From CAMDHY01 sp046156265 (lineage in GTDB: Bacteria > Pseudomonadota > Alphaproteobacteria > Rhizobiales > Segnochrobactraceae), in the NCBI RefSeq assembly GCF_046156265.1, contig NZ_JAWDIR010000013.1, positions 1-36,952 of the forward strand: a stretch of DNA of 36,952 bases, in the 5' to 3' direction. The notes below the pieces were generated by a model that saw only the letters and a list, made by a program, of their open reading frames with translations, had not been told where the DNA came from and ran no database searches. This document shows positions 7,554-16,229 of the stretch, piece by piece; the first letter of the stretch is position 1; each line of letters begins with the position of its first letter. The position numbers were made by a program, and so were the translations under genes.

Positions 7554-9056
7554 ATGTCAGAGATCGTCGAGACGCTTACCGGCCGCGAAGCGCTGACCTT
7601 CGACGACGTGCTGCTGCTCCCCGGCCACTCCGAGGTGCTGCCGAGCGAAGCCGACGTCCGCTCGCGCGTCACGAAGACCCTCGAACTCAACCTCCCGATT
7701 CTCTCCGCGGCGATGGACACCGTCACCGAGGGCCGGCTCGCCATCGCGATGGCCCAGGCTGGTGGCATCGGCGTCGTCCACCGCAACCTGACACCGGAAG
7801 ACCAGGCCGAGCAGGTCCGGCAGGTGAAGAAGTTCGAATCGGGCATGGTGGTGAACCCGCTCGTCATCGGGCCGGACGCTACGCTCGCCGATGCGCTCGA
7901 GGTGATGCACCGCAACGGCATCTCCGGCGTACCGGTCGTCGAGAACGGTGGCACCGGCGGCCATCACGTTGGTCGCCTCGTCGGCATCCTGACCAACCGC
8001 GACGTCCGCTTCGCCTCCAACCCGCAGCAGCGCATCTACGAGCTGATGACGCGGGAAAATCTGATCACGGTGCGCGACGGCGTCAGCCAGGCCGAGGCCA
8101 AGCGCCTCCTGCACAAGCACCGGATCGAGAAGCTCCTGGTCGTCGACGACCGCTTCAACTGCGTCGGCCTCGTCACGGTGAAGGACATCGAGAAGGCGCA
8201 GCTCAACCCGCACGCCTCGAAGGACGAGCAGGGCCGCCTGCGCGTCGCCGCCGCTACGACGGTCGGCGACCAGGGCATCGAGCGCACCGAGCGGCTCGTC
8301 GACGCGGGTGTCGACCTCGTGGTCGTCGACACCGCCCACGGCCATTCCGAGCGCGTGCTGGAGACGATCCGCCGCGTCAAGCTGCTGTCCAACACGGTGC
8401 AGGTGCTCGCCGGCAACGTCGCCACCGCCGACGGCGCCCGCGCCCTCGTCGACGCCGGCGCCGACGCGATCAAGGTCGGCATCGGCCCGGGCTCGATCTG
8501 CACGACGCGGGTCGTGGCGGGCGTCGGCATGCCGCAGCTGACCGCCATCCTCGAGGCAGTCGCGGCCACCCGCGGCGCCGACATTCCGGTGATCGCAGAC
8601 GGCGGCATCAAGTTCTCGGGCGATCTCGCCAAGGCGATGGCGGCGGGGGCGTCCGCGGCGATGATCGGCTCGCTGCTCGCCGGCACCGACGAGAGCCCGG
8701 GCGAGGTCTATCTCTACCAGGGCCGCAGCTACAAATCGTACCGCGGCATGGGCTCGGTCGGCGCGATGGCGCGCGGCTCGGCCGACCGCTACTTCCAGGC
8801 CGAGGTGCGCGACACCCTGAAGCTCGTGCCGGAAGGCATCGAGGGTCAGGTCCCCTACAAGGGACCGATCGCCGCCGTGCTGCACCAGCTCGCCGGCGGC
8901 CTGCGCGCCGCCATGGGCTATGTCGGCGCCGGCACCATCCCGGAGTTCCAGGAGCGCGCGCGCTTCGTGCGCATCACCGGGGCGGGCCTGCGCGAGAGCC
9001 ACGCCCACGACGTGACCATCGTCCGCGAGAGCCCGAACTACCCGCTGAGCGGCTGA
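7554..9056 (+). CDS. guaB: Inosine-5'-monophosphate dehydrogenase
   Basis: GuaB oxidises IMP to XMP with NAD+, the first committed step of GMP synthesis. The 500-residue product has the usual architecture: an (alpha/beta)8 barrel interrupted by a CBS pair at about 98-215. The catalytic Cys loop is GPGSICTTR with C316; the phosphate-binding DGGIKFSGD and the flap region GSADRYFQ also match. I chose ATG 7554 (MSEIVETL) because GGAG lies 7 nt before it; in-frame ATG 7539 has no such site. The MAPEG-like gene follows after 35 nt, then rsmB overlapping it, suggesting one operon. guaA lies only 3 kb downstream, so both enzymes of the IMP-to-GMP branch are near neighbours. Confidence 0.97.
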   Translation: MSEIVETLTGREALTFDDVLLLPGHSEVLPSEADVRSRVTKTLELNLPILSAAMDTVTEGRLAIAMAQAGGIGVVHRNLTPEDQAEQVRQVKKFESGMVVNPLVIGPDATLADALEVMHRNGISGVPVVENGGTGGHHVGRLVGILTNRDVRFASNPQQRIYELMTRENLITVRDGVSQAEAKRLLHKHRIEKLLVVDDRFNCVGLVTVKDIEKAQLNPHASKDEQGRLRVAAATTVGDQGIERTERLVDAGVDLVVVDTAHGHSERVLETIRRVKLLSNTVQVLAGNVATADGARALVDAGADAIKVGIGPGSICTTRVVAGVGMPQLTAILEAVAATRGADIPVIADGGIKFSGDLAKAMAAGASAAMIGSLLAGTDESPGEVYLYQGRSYKSYRGMGSVGAMARGSADRYFQAEVRDTLKLVPEGIEGQVPYKGPIAAVLHQLAGGLRAAMGYVGAGTIPEFQERARFVRITGAGLRESHAHDVTIVRESPNYPLSG

Positions 9057-9091
9057 CGCGGCGGTTTCCGAGCGCACGAGAGGCAAACCCG

Positions 9092-9526
9092 ATGACCGTC
9101 GCCGCCAAGCTCCTGCCGCTGTTCGTCCAGGTCGCCCTGACGCTCTGGCTCCTGTTTCTCCTCGGCTGGCGGCGCTACCGGGCCGTGCAGGGCGGTGAGG
9201 TGAAGCTCGAGCCGGAGTTCGCGCTGCGCAGCGACCGCTGGCCGCCGCGTGTCCGACAGGCCTCGAACGCGCTCGCCAACCAGTCCGAGATCCCGGTCCT
9301 GTTCTACGTCGCGATGGTGCTCGGCCTTGCCGTCAACGCCATCGACTTCCTGTTCATCGTGTTCGCCTGGATCTTCGTCATCGCACGGGTGCTGCACGCC
9401 GGCGTCCACGTCACCAGCAACGACGTCCGCTTGCGCTTTCCGACCTACGCCGTCAGCGTCTTCGCCGTCATCGTGCTGTGGGTGATGATCGCGCTGCACG
9501 TCTTCCTCGCGCCGCCGCTCGCATGA
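9092..9526 (+). CDS. MAPEG-family integral membrane protein
   Basis: The 144-residue protein has four hydrophobic segments (about 6-25, 66-85, 86-100 and 118-138) and the general pattern of MAPEG proteins: RQASNALANQSEIPVLFY after the first loop and ARVLHAGVHV between TM3 and TM4. The family comprises membrane proteins of eicosanoid and glutathione metabolism; bacterial members are mostly uncharacterised, so no reaction is assigned. It follows guaB by 35 nt and its stop codon overlaps the start of rsmB (ATGA), placing it in the guaB-rsmB operon. Confidence 0.8.
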   Translation: MTVAAKLLPLFVQVALTLWLLFLLGWRRYRAVQGGEVKLEPEFALRSDRWPPRVRQASNALANQSEIPVLFYVAMVLGLAVNAIDFLFIVFAWIFVIARVLHAGVHVTSNDVRLRFPTYAVSVFAVIVLWVMIALHVFLAPPLA

Positions 9527-10827
9527 CACCGGCGGCACGGGTCGCGGCGGCGATCGAGGTCCTCACCGATGTGGCGACGCGCCATCGCCCGGCCTCCGAG
9601 GCGCTGAAGGACTGGGGCCGGGCGCACCGCTTCGCCGGCTCCGGCGACCGTTCGGCGATCGGCAACCTCGTCTTCGACGTGCTGCGCCGCCGCGCCTCGC
9701 TCGCCTGGCGGATGGGGTCCGACGCGCCGCGCGCGCTGGTGCTCGCCGGCTGGAATCACCTCTGGGGCGAGCCGCTTAAGGCCATCGCCGCCGCGGCCGC
9801 CGATCCGCACGGCCCGGGCGCGCTCTCCGACGAGGAGCGCACGGCGCTCTTGGACGGCAGTCTCACAGATGCTCCCGACTGGGTGCGCGCCGACCTGCCG
9901 GAGTGGCTTGCGCCGCGGCTCTCGGCGTCGCTCGCGCTGGGGCTTGTGGAGGAGGGTGAGGCGCTCGCCCGCCGCGCGCCGGTGGACCTGCGCGTCAATA
10001 CGCTGAAGGCCAAGCGCGAGAAAGTGCTGTCGCGGCTGTCGCGGTTCGAGGCGGTGGCGACGCCGTGGTCGCCGGTCGGCGTACGCGTGCCCGTCGGCGA
10101 GCGGACGGCACGCGCCCCGCACGTCGAGGGCGAGACGGAATACGCCCGCGGCTGGTTCGAGGTGCAGGACGAGGGCTCGCAGGTGGCGGCGCTGCTCGCC
10201 GGCGCGCGGCCTGGCGACCAGGTCGTCGACCTCTGCGCCGGTGCCGGCGGCAAGACGCTGGCGCTCGCCGCCGAGATGGACAACCGTGGCCAGGTCTATG
10301 CCTACGACGCCGACGCCCGCCGCTTCGGCGACATCGTCGCCCGCATCGACCGCTCCGGCGCCCGCAACATCCAGCTGCGCTCGCCGAAGACGGCCGAGCC
10401 GCTCGCCGATCTCGTCGACCGCGCCGACCTCGTGCTGATCGACGCGCCGTGCACCGGCTCGGGTACGTGGCGCCGCCGGCCGGATGCGAAGTGGCGCCTC
10501 ACCGCCGAGCAACTCGCCCAGCGGATCGAGGAGCAGGACGGCGTGCTGTCCGACGGCGCCCGCCTCGTGCGTCCCGGCGGCCGTCTCGTCTACGTCACCT
10601 GTTCGATCCTGCCGGAGGAGAACGAAGAGCGCGTCGCCGCCTTCCTCGCGCGCGAGCCGGAGTTTGCGCTGGCCGACCCGGCCGAGAGCTGGCTCGCCGC
10701 CTTCGCCGACGTCGTGCCGGATCGCTTCGTGACGGCCGTCGGCGACGCCGGCCGCGCCATCCGGCTGACGCCGGCGAGCGCCGGCACCGACGGCTTCTTC
10801 GTCGCCGTGATGACGCGCCGGGCCTGA
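9523..10827 (+). CDS. rsmB: RsmB/NOP family rRNA (cytosine-C5) methyltransferase
   Basis: The 434-residue product has an N-terminal NusB-like helical part (about 1-140) and a C-terminal SAM-dependent domain. Motif I is VVDLCAGAGGKT (about 234-245), motif IV DAPCTGSGTWRR with C310, and motif VI VTCSILPEENEE with catalytic C360. The pair of cysteines is the signature of m5C RNA methyltransferases. RsmB methylates C967 of 16S rRNA; assignment to RsmB rather than a sister NSUN-type enzyme rests on domain order and length. Start ATG 9523 overlaps the stop of the MAPEG gene. It converges on the DUF4424 gene with 10 nt between. Confidence 0.9.
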   Translation: MTPAARVAAAIEVLTDVATRHRPASEALKDWGRAHRFAGSGDRSAIGNLVFDVLRRRASLAWRMGSDAPRALVLAGWNHLWGEPLKAIAAAAADPHGPGALSDEERTALLDGSLTDAPDWVRADLPEWLAPRLSASLALGLVEEGEALARRAPVDLRVNTLKAKREKVLSRLSRFEAVATPWSPVGVRVPVGERTARAPHVEGETEYARGWFEVQDEGSQVAALLAGARPGDQVVDLCAGAGGKTLALAAEMDNRGQVYAYDADARRFGDIVARIDRSGARNIQLRSPKTAEPLADLVDRADLVLIDAPCTGSGTWRRRPDAKWRLTAEQLAQRIEEQDGVLSDGARLVRPGGRLVYVTCSILPEENEERVAAFLAREPEFALADPAESWLAAFADVVPDRFVTAVGDAGRAIRLTPASAGTDGFFVAVMTRRA

Positions 10828-10837
10828 CCGCGCGCCG

Positions 10838-11875
10838 CTACTGCAGCGAGCGCGTCAGGATCAGCACGTCGAGGTTCTCCGTCGGCACGTAGTCGGTCTT
10901 GCGGACCTCGAACAGCGTCGGCCCGATCTTGGTGACCCCCTCGGCGCAGAAGCTGACGAGGTTGTCGGGCGCGCCCTTGTCGACGACGAGGCGGAAGTCG
11001 CCGATCGGCCCGGCCCAGTTGGCGCCGGTGGTCAGGATGTAGCCGACGCGCTGCTCGGCGAGGTAGCCGCCCTCCGCCTTCTTCGCCGCGCGCTCGGCGG
11101 CGGCGAGGAAGGACTTGTCGACGCAGTACTTGTCGATCGTCGGCCGCGTGTAGGGATCGCTCGCCGCCCCCGGCTGGCCGATCATCGAGCCGACCGACAG
11201 GCCTACGCTCGGCACATAGCGGTGTTCCACCAGTGTCTCGGCGCCGGCGGGGAAGCGCTGCTCCCGGTAGAACGTCGTGTGCAGCGTCCAGCGCGCCTCC
11301 AGGTGGCGCTTCATGCCGGTACCGTCGTCGTCATACTCGACGACCTCGGCGAGCCCGAGCCGGACGAGTTTGTCCCACTGATCGGCCGGCAATCCGTCGA
11401 GGACCATGTTCGTGCTCCGCAGATGCGGGGCGAGCGGGATGCCCATGCCGGTCAGCAGTGCCGTGCGGTCGAGACCGCGCGCCGTCACCCGCTGCTCGAC
11501 GGAGTTCTCCACCGGCGCGCCGTTCACCTCGGTGGTGAAGTCGAGCAGCCGCACCGGGTCCTCCGTCGGGAAGGAGATGTTCTGCTCGGCCGACGAGATG
11601 GTGATGTCCGGCATCGGGAAGGCGACGAGGCTGACGATGTCCTCGTCCGTCCGGTTGAAAAAGCGGTACTTGACGCGCACCAGCCGGGTCGAGACGAACA
11701 GGTCCTCCGAGTGCATCTCGATCGCGTCGTTGTGGACGAAGACGAGGCCGCCGGCGGCGAGCTCCGCCGAGGAATCGTTGGCGGCGGCCGGCCCCGCCAG
11801 TCCGGCGATCCCGACGGCGCCGATCACGAGGGCCGCGGCAAGGGGTCTCGCGAACACTGTCATCACGGCTTTCAT
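10838..11875 (-). CDS. DUF4424-family secreted protein
   Basis: With start ATG 11875 the product has 345 residues and a clear signal peptide: MKAVMTVFAR then a hydrophobic stretch with likely cleavage after PAAA (about 32). The mature part is Asp/Asn-rich beta-type sequence that begins NDSSAELAAGGLVF, the pattern I associate with DUF4424. Two cysteines near the C-terminal half could form a disulphide in the periplasm. Function of the family is not known to me. The frame remains open to 11989, but the signal peptide decides for 11875. It diverges from guaA; 165 nt lie between the two starts. Confidence 0.82.
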   Translation of the reverse strand: MKAVMTVFARPLAAALVIGAVGIAGLAGPAAANDSSAELAAGGLVFVHNDAIEMHSEDLFVSTRLVRVKYRFFNRTDEDIVSLVAFPMPDITISSAEQNISFPTEDPVRLLDFTTEVNGAPVENSVEQRVTARGLDRTALLTGMGIPLAPHLRSTNMVLDGLPADQWDKLVRLGLAEVVEYDDDGTGMKRHLEARWTLHTTFYREQRFPAGAETLVEHRYVPSVGLSVGSMIGQPGAASDPYTRPTIDKYCVDKSFLAAAERAAKKAEGGYLAEQRVGYILTTGANWAGPIGDFRLVVDKGAPDNLVSFCAEGVTKIGPTLFEVRKTDYVPTENLDVLILTRSLQ

Positions 11876-12040
11876 GGGTCGGCTCCGGTGTGCACGGCCA
11901 AGATTGCGCCAGTGATCCGGCGCCAGCGCAAGCCCCTCGCGGCGAGCATTGCGGCCACGCGGCCGGAGCGGTGCGGCGTTCGTGGACAAAGGCCGCGTTA
12001 GCCCCTAGGAGAGCCTGACTTTCAAGGACAACGGCGCCCC

Positions 12041-13588
12041 ATGACCGACACCGTCCTCATCATCGACTTCGGCAGCCAGGTGACGCAGCTGATCGCCCGG
12101 CGGGTGCGCGAGAACGGCACCTACTGCGAGATCCATCCCTTCCAGACCGCCGAGGCGGCCTTCCACCGCCTGAAGCCGAAGGCGGTGATCCTGTCGGGCG
12201 GTCCCGCCTCGGTTCCGGAGGAAGGCTCGCCGCGCGCGCCGCAGGCGGTGTTCGAGGCCGGCATCCCGGTGCTCGGGATCTGCTACGGCCAGCAGGTGAT
12301 GGCGGCGCAGCTCGGCGGTACGGTCGAGGGCGGCCACCACCGCGAGTTCGGCCGGGCCGAGGTGGTGGTGCGCGGCCCGAGCGCGCTCTTCGACGGCGTC
12401 TGGGAGATGGGTGGCAAGCATCCGGTGTGGATGAGCCACGGCGACCGCATCACCGAGATGCCGGCCGGCTTCGAGGTCTACGCCGCCTCGCCGAACGCCC
12501 CCTTCGCCGTCATCGCCGACGAGGACCGCCACTTCTACGGGCTGATGTTCCACCCGGAAGTCGTGCACACGCCCGACGGCGGCCGGCTCCTCTGGAACTT
12601 CGTCCACAAGATCGCCGGCCTCAAGTCCGAGTGGACGATGTCGGCCTACCGCCAGGCGATGGTGGACAAGATCCGCGCCCAGGTGGGCAAGGGCCGCGTC
12701 GTCTGCGGGCTCTCGGGCGGCGTCGATTCGGCGGTCGCCGCCGTGCTCATCCACGAGGCGATCGGCGACCAGCTCACCTGCATCTTCGTCGACCATGGGC
12801 TGATGCGGCTGAACGAGGCGGAGGAGGTCGTCGGCCTGTTCCGCGGCCACTACAACATCCCGCTCGTCCACGTCGACGCGAGCGAGATGTTCATCTCGGC
12901 GCTGGAAGGCGAGGCTGACCCGGAGACGAAGCGCAAGACCATCGGGCGCCTGTTCATCGAGGTGTTCGAGGCGGAGGCGAAGAAGCTCGGCGGCGCCGAG
13001 TTCCTCGCCCAGGGCACGCTCTATCCGGACGTCATCGAGAGCGTGTCGTTCTCCGGCGGCCCGTCGGTGACGATCAAGTCGCACCACAATGTCGGCGGCC
13101 TGCCCGAGCGGATGAACATGAAGCTCGTCGAGCCGCTGCGCGAGCTCTTCAAGGACGAGGTGCGGGCGCTCGGCCGCGAGCTCGGCCTGCCCGAGAGCTT
13201 CGTCGGCCGCCACCCGTTCCCAGGTCCGGGCCTCGCGATCCGCTGCCCGGGCGGCATCACCCGCGAGAAGCTCGACGTGCTCCGCCGCGCCGATGCGATC
13301 TATCTCGAGGAGATCCGCGCCGCCGGCCTCTACGACGTCATCTGGCAGGCCTTCGCGGTGCTGCTGCCGGTGCAGACGGTCGGCGTGATGGGCGACGGGC
13401 GCACCTACGAGCACGTGCTGGCGCTGCGCGCCGTGACCTCGATCGACGGCATGACGGCGGATTTCTACCCCTTCGACATGGGCTTCCTCGGCCGCACGGC
13501 GACCCGCATCATCAACGAGATCCGCGGCATCAATCGCGTCGTCTACGACGTGACGTCAAAGCCGCCGGGCACGATCGAGTGGGAATGA
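12041..13588 (+). CDS. guaA: GMP synthase (glutamine-hydrolysing)
   Basis: GuaA aminates XMP to GMP using glutamine and ATP. The 515-residue protein has the class I glutamine amidotransferase domain with nucleophile C81 (GICYGQQ) and H171/E173 (MFHPEV), the ATP pyrophosphatase P-loop LSGGVDSAV (about 224-232), and the C-terminal dimerisation domain ending KPPGTIEWE. Length is normal (about 515-525). ATG 12041 follows an AAGGA-type site. The last codons, conserved in nearly all guaA genes, are known integration targets of genomic islands, and an integrase gene follows here after 293 nt; guaA itself is intact, as expected when the island regenerates the gene end. Confidence 0.98.
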   Translation: MTDTVLIIDFGSQVTQLIARRVRENGTYCEIHPFQTAEAAFHRLKPKAVILSGGPASVPEEGSPRAPQAVFEAGIPVLGICYGQQVMAAQLGGTVEGGHHREFGRAEVVVRGPSALFDGVWEMGGKHPVWMSHGDRITEMPAGFEVYAASPNAPFAVIADEDRHFYGLMFHPEVVHTPDGGRLLWNFVHKIAGLKSEWTMSAYRQAMVDKIRAQVGKGRVVCGLSGGVDSAVAAVLIHEAIGDQLTCIFVDHGLMRLNEAEEVVGLFRGHYNIPLVHVDASEMFISALEGEADPETKRKTIGRLFIEVFEAEAKKLGGAEFLAQGTLYPDVIESVSFSGGPSVTIKSHHNVGGLPERMNMKLVEPLRELFKDEVRALGRELGLPESFVGRHPFPGPGLAIRCPGGITREKLDVLRRADAIYLEEIRAAGLYDVIWQAFAVLLPVQTVGVMGDGRTYEHVLALRAVTSIDGMTADFYPFDMGFLGRTATRIINEIRGINRVVYDVTSKPPGTIEWE

Positions 13589-13715
13589 TTCAGGCCCTGC
13601 CGGGAGTATCCGGCGGCACGCCAAAATACGACGTAACACACTGATATTAAAAATAAATCTATCCAGCAGCGTTCGAGGACAATCGGCCGGCAGAGATCGC
13701 CGCTGACGTACTCCT

Positions 13716-13764
13716 TGACGGTATGCTTCCCCATTGCAAAAGCGGATTTCGTCCGATACCGTCA
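13716..13764. repeat. 9-bp inverted repeat with TGACGG cores
   Basis: TGACGGTAT (13716-13724) and ATACCGTCA (13756-13764) are perfect inverted copies 31 nt apart. The TGACGG core recurs at 13780 and 13852 and at the first codons of the integrase. Such clustered cores near an integrase may be arm-type recombinase or excisionase sites; this is inference. Confidence 0.5.
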
Positions 13765-13766
13765 GT

Positions 13767-13793
13767 GTCAGAGCGCCTCTGACGGTCTTTTTT
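13767..13793 (+). terminator. Intrinsic terminator between guaA and integrase
   Basis: A perfect 7-bp stem GTCAGAG/CTCTGAC with loop CGC is followed by GGTCTTTTTT. It has the form of a rho-independent terminator and would stop transcription coming from guaA. Confidence 0.75.
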
Positions 13794-13865
13794 GTGGCAT
13801 AACACGCTGGAATAAAAGGAAATATTGTCAGGATGGTGCTCGAAAATGGCCTGACGGTCTTTTTT
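13779..13865 (+). repeat. 15-nt direct repeat pair CTGACGGTCTTTTTT
   Basis: CTGACGGTCTTTTTT occurs at 13779-13793 and 13851-13865, period 72 nt. Each copy forms the 3' arm plus T run of a terminator-like hairpin. Confidence 0.8.
13827..13865 (+). terminator. Second terminator-like hairpin abutting the integrase ribosome binding site
   Basis: GTCAGG (13827-13832) pairs with CCTGAC (13850-13855) across a 17-nt loop, followed by GGTCTTTTTT. Its T run ends one base before the integrase ribosome binding site, so a transcript would have to read through it to express the integrase. It may act as an attenuator. The long loop makes it weaker than the first hairpin. Confidence 0.5.
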
Positions 13866-13881
13866 CGAGGAGGCGACCCAA

Positions 13882-15162
13882 ATGCTGACGGATGCAGCCC
13901 TTAAGCACCTGAAGCCAAAAGAGAAAATTTATAAGGTGACGGATCGGGACGGCATGTACGTGCTCGTGAAGCCGTCGGGGACCCTCACTTTCCGGTTGGA
14001 TTACCGGATGAACGGGCGGCGTGAGACCGTCACGTTCGGCAAGTACGGCCCGGCTGGGCTGTCGCTCGCTCGCGCCCGAGAGCTCTGCATCGACGCCAAA
14101 CGAGCTATCAGCGAGGGACGCTCGCCGGCGATTGAAAAACAGCGGGAGAAGCGCCGTCTCCTGGAAGCGAAAAGCTTTGGTGAGTTCGGCGAGAAATGGC
14201 TAACTGCAGCGCCGATGGCCGACAGCACGCGCGCGATGCGCCGGTCGATCTTCGAGCGCGAGTTGCTCCCCAAGTGGCGCAACAGGCTGCTGACCGAAAT
14301 CACACCGGATGACCTCCGGGCTCATTGCGGCGCCATCGTCGAGCGCGGCGCGCCGGCGACGGCGATCCATGTTCGCGACATCGTTAAGCAGATCTACGGC
14401 TTCGCCATCTTACACGGTGAGAAGGTCGCCAATCCGGCTGACGATGTGGGACCGGCCTCGATCGCGACGTTCGTGCCAAAGGACCGATCGCTCTCGCCAA
14501 CCGAGATCAGGATCATGCTCAAGCTGCTTGAGAAGGTGGCGACACTGCCGACCATCAGGCTCGGCATGCGCCTCTACCTGCAGACCATGGTTCGCAAGAG
14601 CGAGCTGCAGGACGCCACCTGGGACGAGGTCGATTTCGAGAATGCCGTTTGGACGATCCCGAAGGAGCGGATGAAGCGCTCGAAGCCGCACAACGTCTAT
14701 CTGTCGCGCCAGGTCCTAGACATCATGATCGCGCTCAAGACCTGCGCCGGGAATTCGAAATACCTCCTGCCGTCGCGCTACGATGCGGATGCGCCCATGT
14801 CGCGTGCGACGTTCAATCGCGTCACCTACGCCGTCGTCGAGCAGGCGAAGAAGGATGGCCTTCCGCTGGAGCCATTCACGGTTCATGACCTGCGGAGGAC
14901 TGGCTCGACACTGCTCAACGAACTGGGCTTCAACAGCGATTGGATCGAGAAGTGCCTTGCGCATGAGGATGGTCGGTCGTCACGCGGCGTCTACAACAAG
15001 GCGGAATACGAGGTGCAACGCCGCCATATGATGCAGGAATGGTCGGATATCATCGACGCTTGGGCCGTTGGCAAGAAGCGCGTGCCGGCACTCATCCCAC
15101 CCTCGATGCCGTTGTTTGAGCCAGACCCGGCTCTCGAACAGGGCGCGACCGCCGTTGCCTAA
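13882..15162 (+). CDS. int: P4-type tyrosine recombinase (island integrase)
   Basis: The 426-residue protein starts with the arm-binding DUF4102-type domain (about 1-90, with MYVLVKPSG and FRLDYRMNGRR), then a core-binding domain and the C-terminal catalytic domain. Catalytic residues are R238 (TMVRKSEL), a Lys near 265, H335-R338 (HDLRRTG), H361 (LAHED) and Y371 (RGVYNKAEY), so it should be active. GAGGAGG lies 8 nt before ATG 13882. It lies just after the 3' end of guaA, a known attachment site for P4-like island integrases, and begins the lower-GC region. Its 3' end overlaps the convergent AlpA-like gene by 71 nt. Expression may be held down by the two hairpins in front of it. Confidence 0.95.
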   Translation: MLTDAALKHLKPKEKIYKVTDRDGMYVLVKPSGTLTFRLDYRMNGRRETVTFGKYGPAGLSLARARELCIDAKRAISEGRSPAIEKQREKRRLLEAKSFGEFGEKWLTAAPMADSTRAMRRSIFERELLPKWRNRLLTEITPDDLRAHCGAIVERGAPATAIHVRDIVKQIYGFAILHGEKVANPADDVGPASIATFVPKDRSLSPTEIRIMLKLLEKVATLPTIRLGMRLYLQTMVRKSELQDATWDEVDFENAVWTIPKERMKRSKPHNVYLSRQVLDIMIALKTCAGNSKYLLPSRYDADAPMSRATFNRVTYAVVEQAKKDGLPLEPFTVHDLRRTGSTLLNELGFNSDWIEKCLAHEDGRSSRGVYNKAEYEVQRRHMMQEWSDIIDAWAVGKKRVPALIPPSMPLFEPDPALEQGATAVA

Positions 15163-15388
15163 CATCTGGGGATTGGGCGCGACCGATGGGGTATGATCGG
15201 CGTGAGGCCAACCAGGCTTCGATCTCCGCCAGATCCCACACGACGCAGCGCGGCGAAAGAGCGAAGCGCCGGGGGAACTCTCCTCGCTGTTCCATCTCGT
15301 AGATGGTGCTGTCGGCGAGCGGCACCATTTCGCGCAGCTGGTGCCGGCGGATAGTTCGCTTGATCGGAGTGTCGCTCCGGTGAGCCAT
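15092..15388 (-). CDS. AlpA-like helix-turn-helix regulator (possible excisionase)
   Basis: The 98-residue product has an AlpA/MerR-like winged helix (about 10-65): IRRHQLREMVPLADSTIYEM is the DNA-binding helix pair, then GEFPRRFALSPRCVVW and DLAEIEAWLASR. P4-family islands carry such proteins beside the integrase, where AlpA activates int or acts as a directionality factor. ATG 15388 is chosen because GAGGAG lies 6-7 nt upstream; ATG 15394 would be too close to it. The C-terminal 35 residues, basic and without motif, extend 71 nt antisense into the integrase 3' end. Confidence 0.8.
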   Translation of the reverse strand: MAHRSDTPIKRTIRRHQLREMVPLADSTIYEMEQRGEFPRRFALSPRCVVWDLAEIEAWLASRRSYPIGRAQSPDVRQRRSRPVREPGLAQTTASRVG

Positions 15389-16229
15389 CGTCATCTCCTC
15401 AGCTATTCCTTTTGAGGAAATGAACGCGATAGGTCGCGAAAGGGAAGAGGCCAAATTCAGATGTCGGACAACAGGATACTGTGGCGTACAAATAGAAAGC
15501 TGTCTGGCGGGGGATCGATGCACGCATCTCTCAGAAAGCTGTGGCGCTCCGAACGGTCACCAGTTCGAATCCTGTCCAGTGCGGCGCTTCGTGGGAGGGC
15601 GATCGGATGCACATGCGTACGGCATCGCATCGCAGGGTTTGCGGTCGTAGCCTGGCGTAGGTGGCGCCCCAGCGTGGATGAAACTGATAACTACGTTTCC
15701 GCTGGAGCGCTATGAAATTGCAGCCTACTGCTCCACGAAACAACCGGAATTGCGAGATTCACCGCGTTTCCACTACGATGATCGTGCAGCCCACAAACGC
15801 ATAGAATTTCAGGACTTAATCGCCCCGAGCGCGACGAAGGCGGCACCGAAGGTGGTGCGTCAGCCAAGCCATGGATCGAGGCGGGCCAGGAGCGATGCGG
15901 TGAGACCTTAAGGGCGCGTAAAATATCGCTCCGCGTGTGTCGCGGACGGTCAGCCGTGTCTTTCGAGAAGACGTCGTAGTGTTCCGGCCGTGCGGAAGCG
16001 CGCTGCGCTCCAGGTCGGGGCTCCCAACCAGCCGCGAATGCGCCGAAACGCCGCCCAGAAATTCCATTTGCCAAGCTCGCTACGCCGCGCCGGCCACCGC
16101 TGTCAGTTCAGGCCAAAAACACCGGTAAATCGAGGTGCCCAGCTGTCTGCGCGGTCTCGTGCCGTCCCCTGGGGCTTGCATGACAGGCCACTCGGTCGCG
16201 TCCTTACTGAACTTGATGTACGCGATCTG
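15389..16229. other. Gene-poor stretch between AlpA-like gene and IS200 remnant
   Basis: About 840 bases without a supportable gene. GC is lower than around it and frames on both strands are short, Ser/Arg-rich and without motifs. A T-arm-like string GTTCGAATCC occurs near 15565 but no cloverleaf can be built. The stretch is probably decayed island DNA and may hold attachment or replication remnants that cannot be told by eye. Confidence 0.5.

Noticed and set aside
7557..9086. Long open frame antisense to guaB
   Set aside because: Shadow frame; His/Arg/Asp-rich translation with no motif, while the plus strand is an intact IMP dehydrogenase.
15540..15600. T-arm-like string GTTCGAATCC suggesting a tRNA or tRNA remnant
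   Set aside because: The T stem does not pair well and no acceptor or anticodon stem can be drawn.
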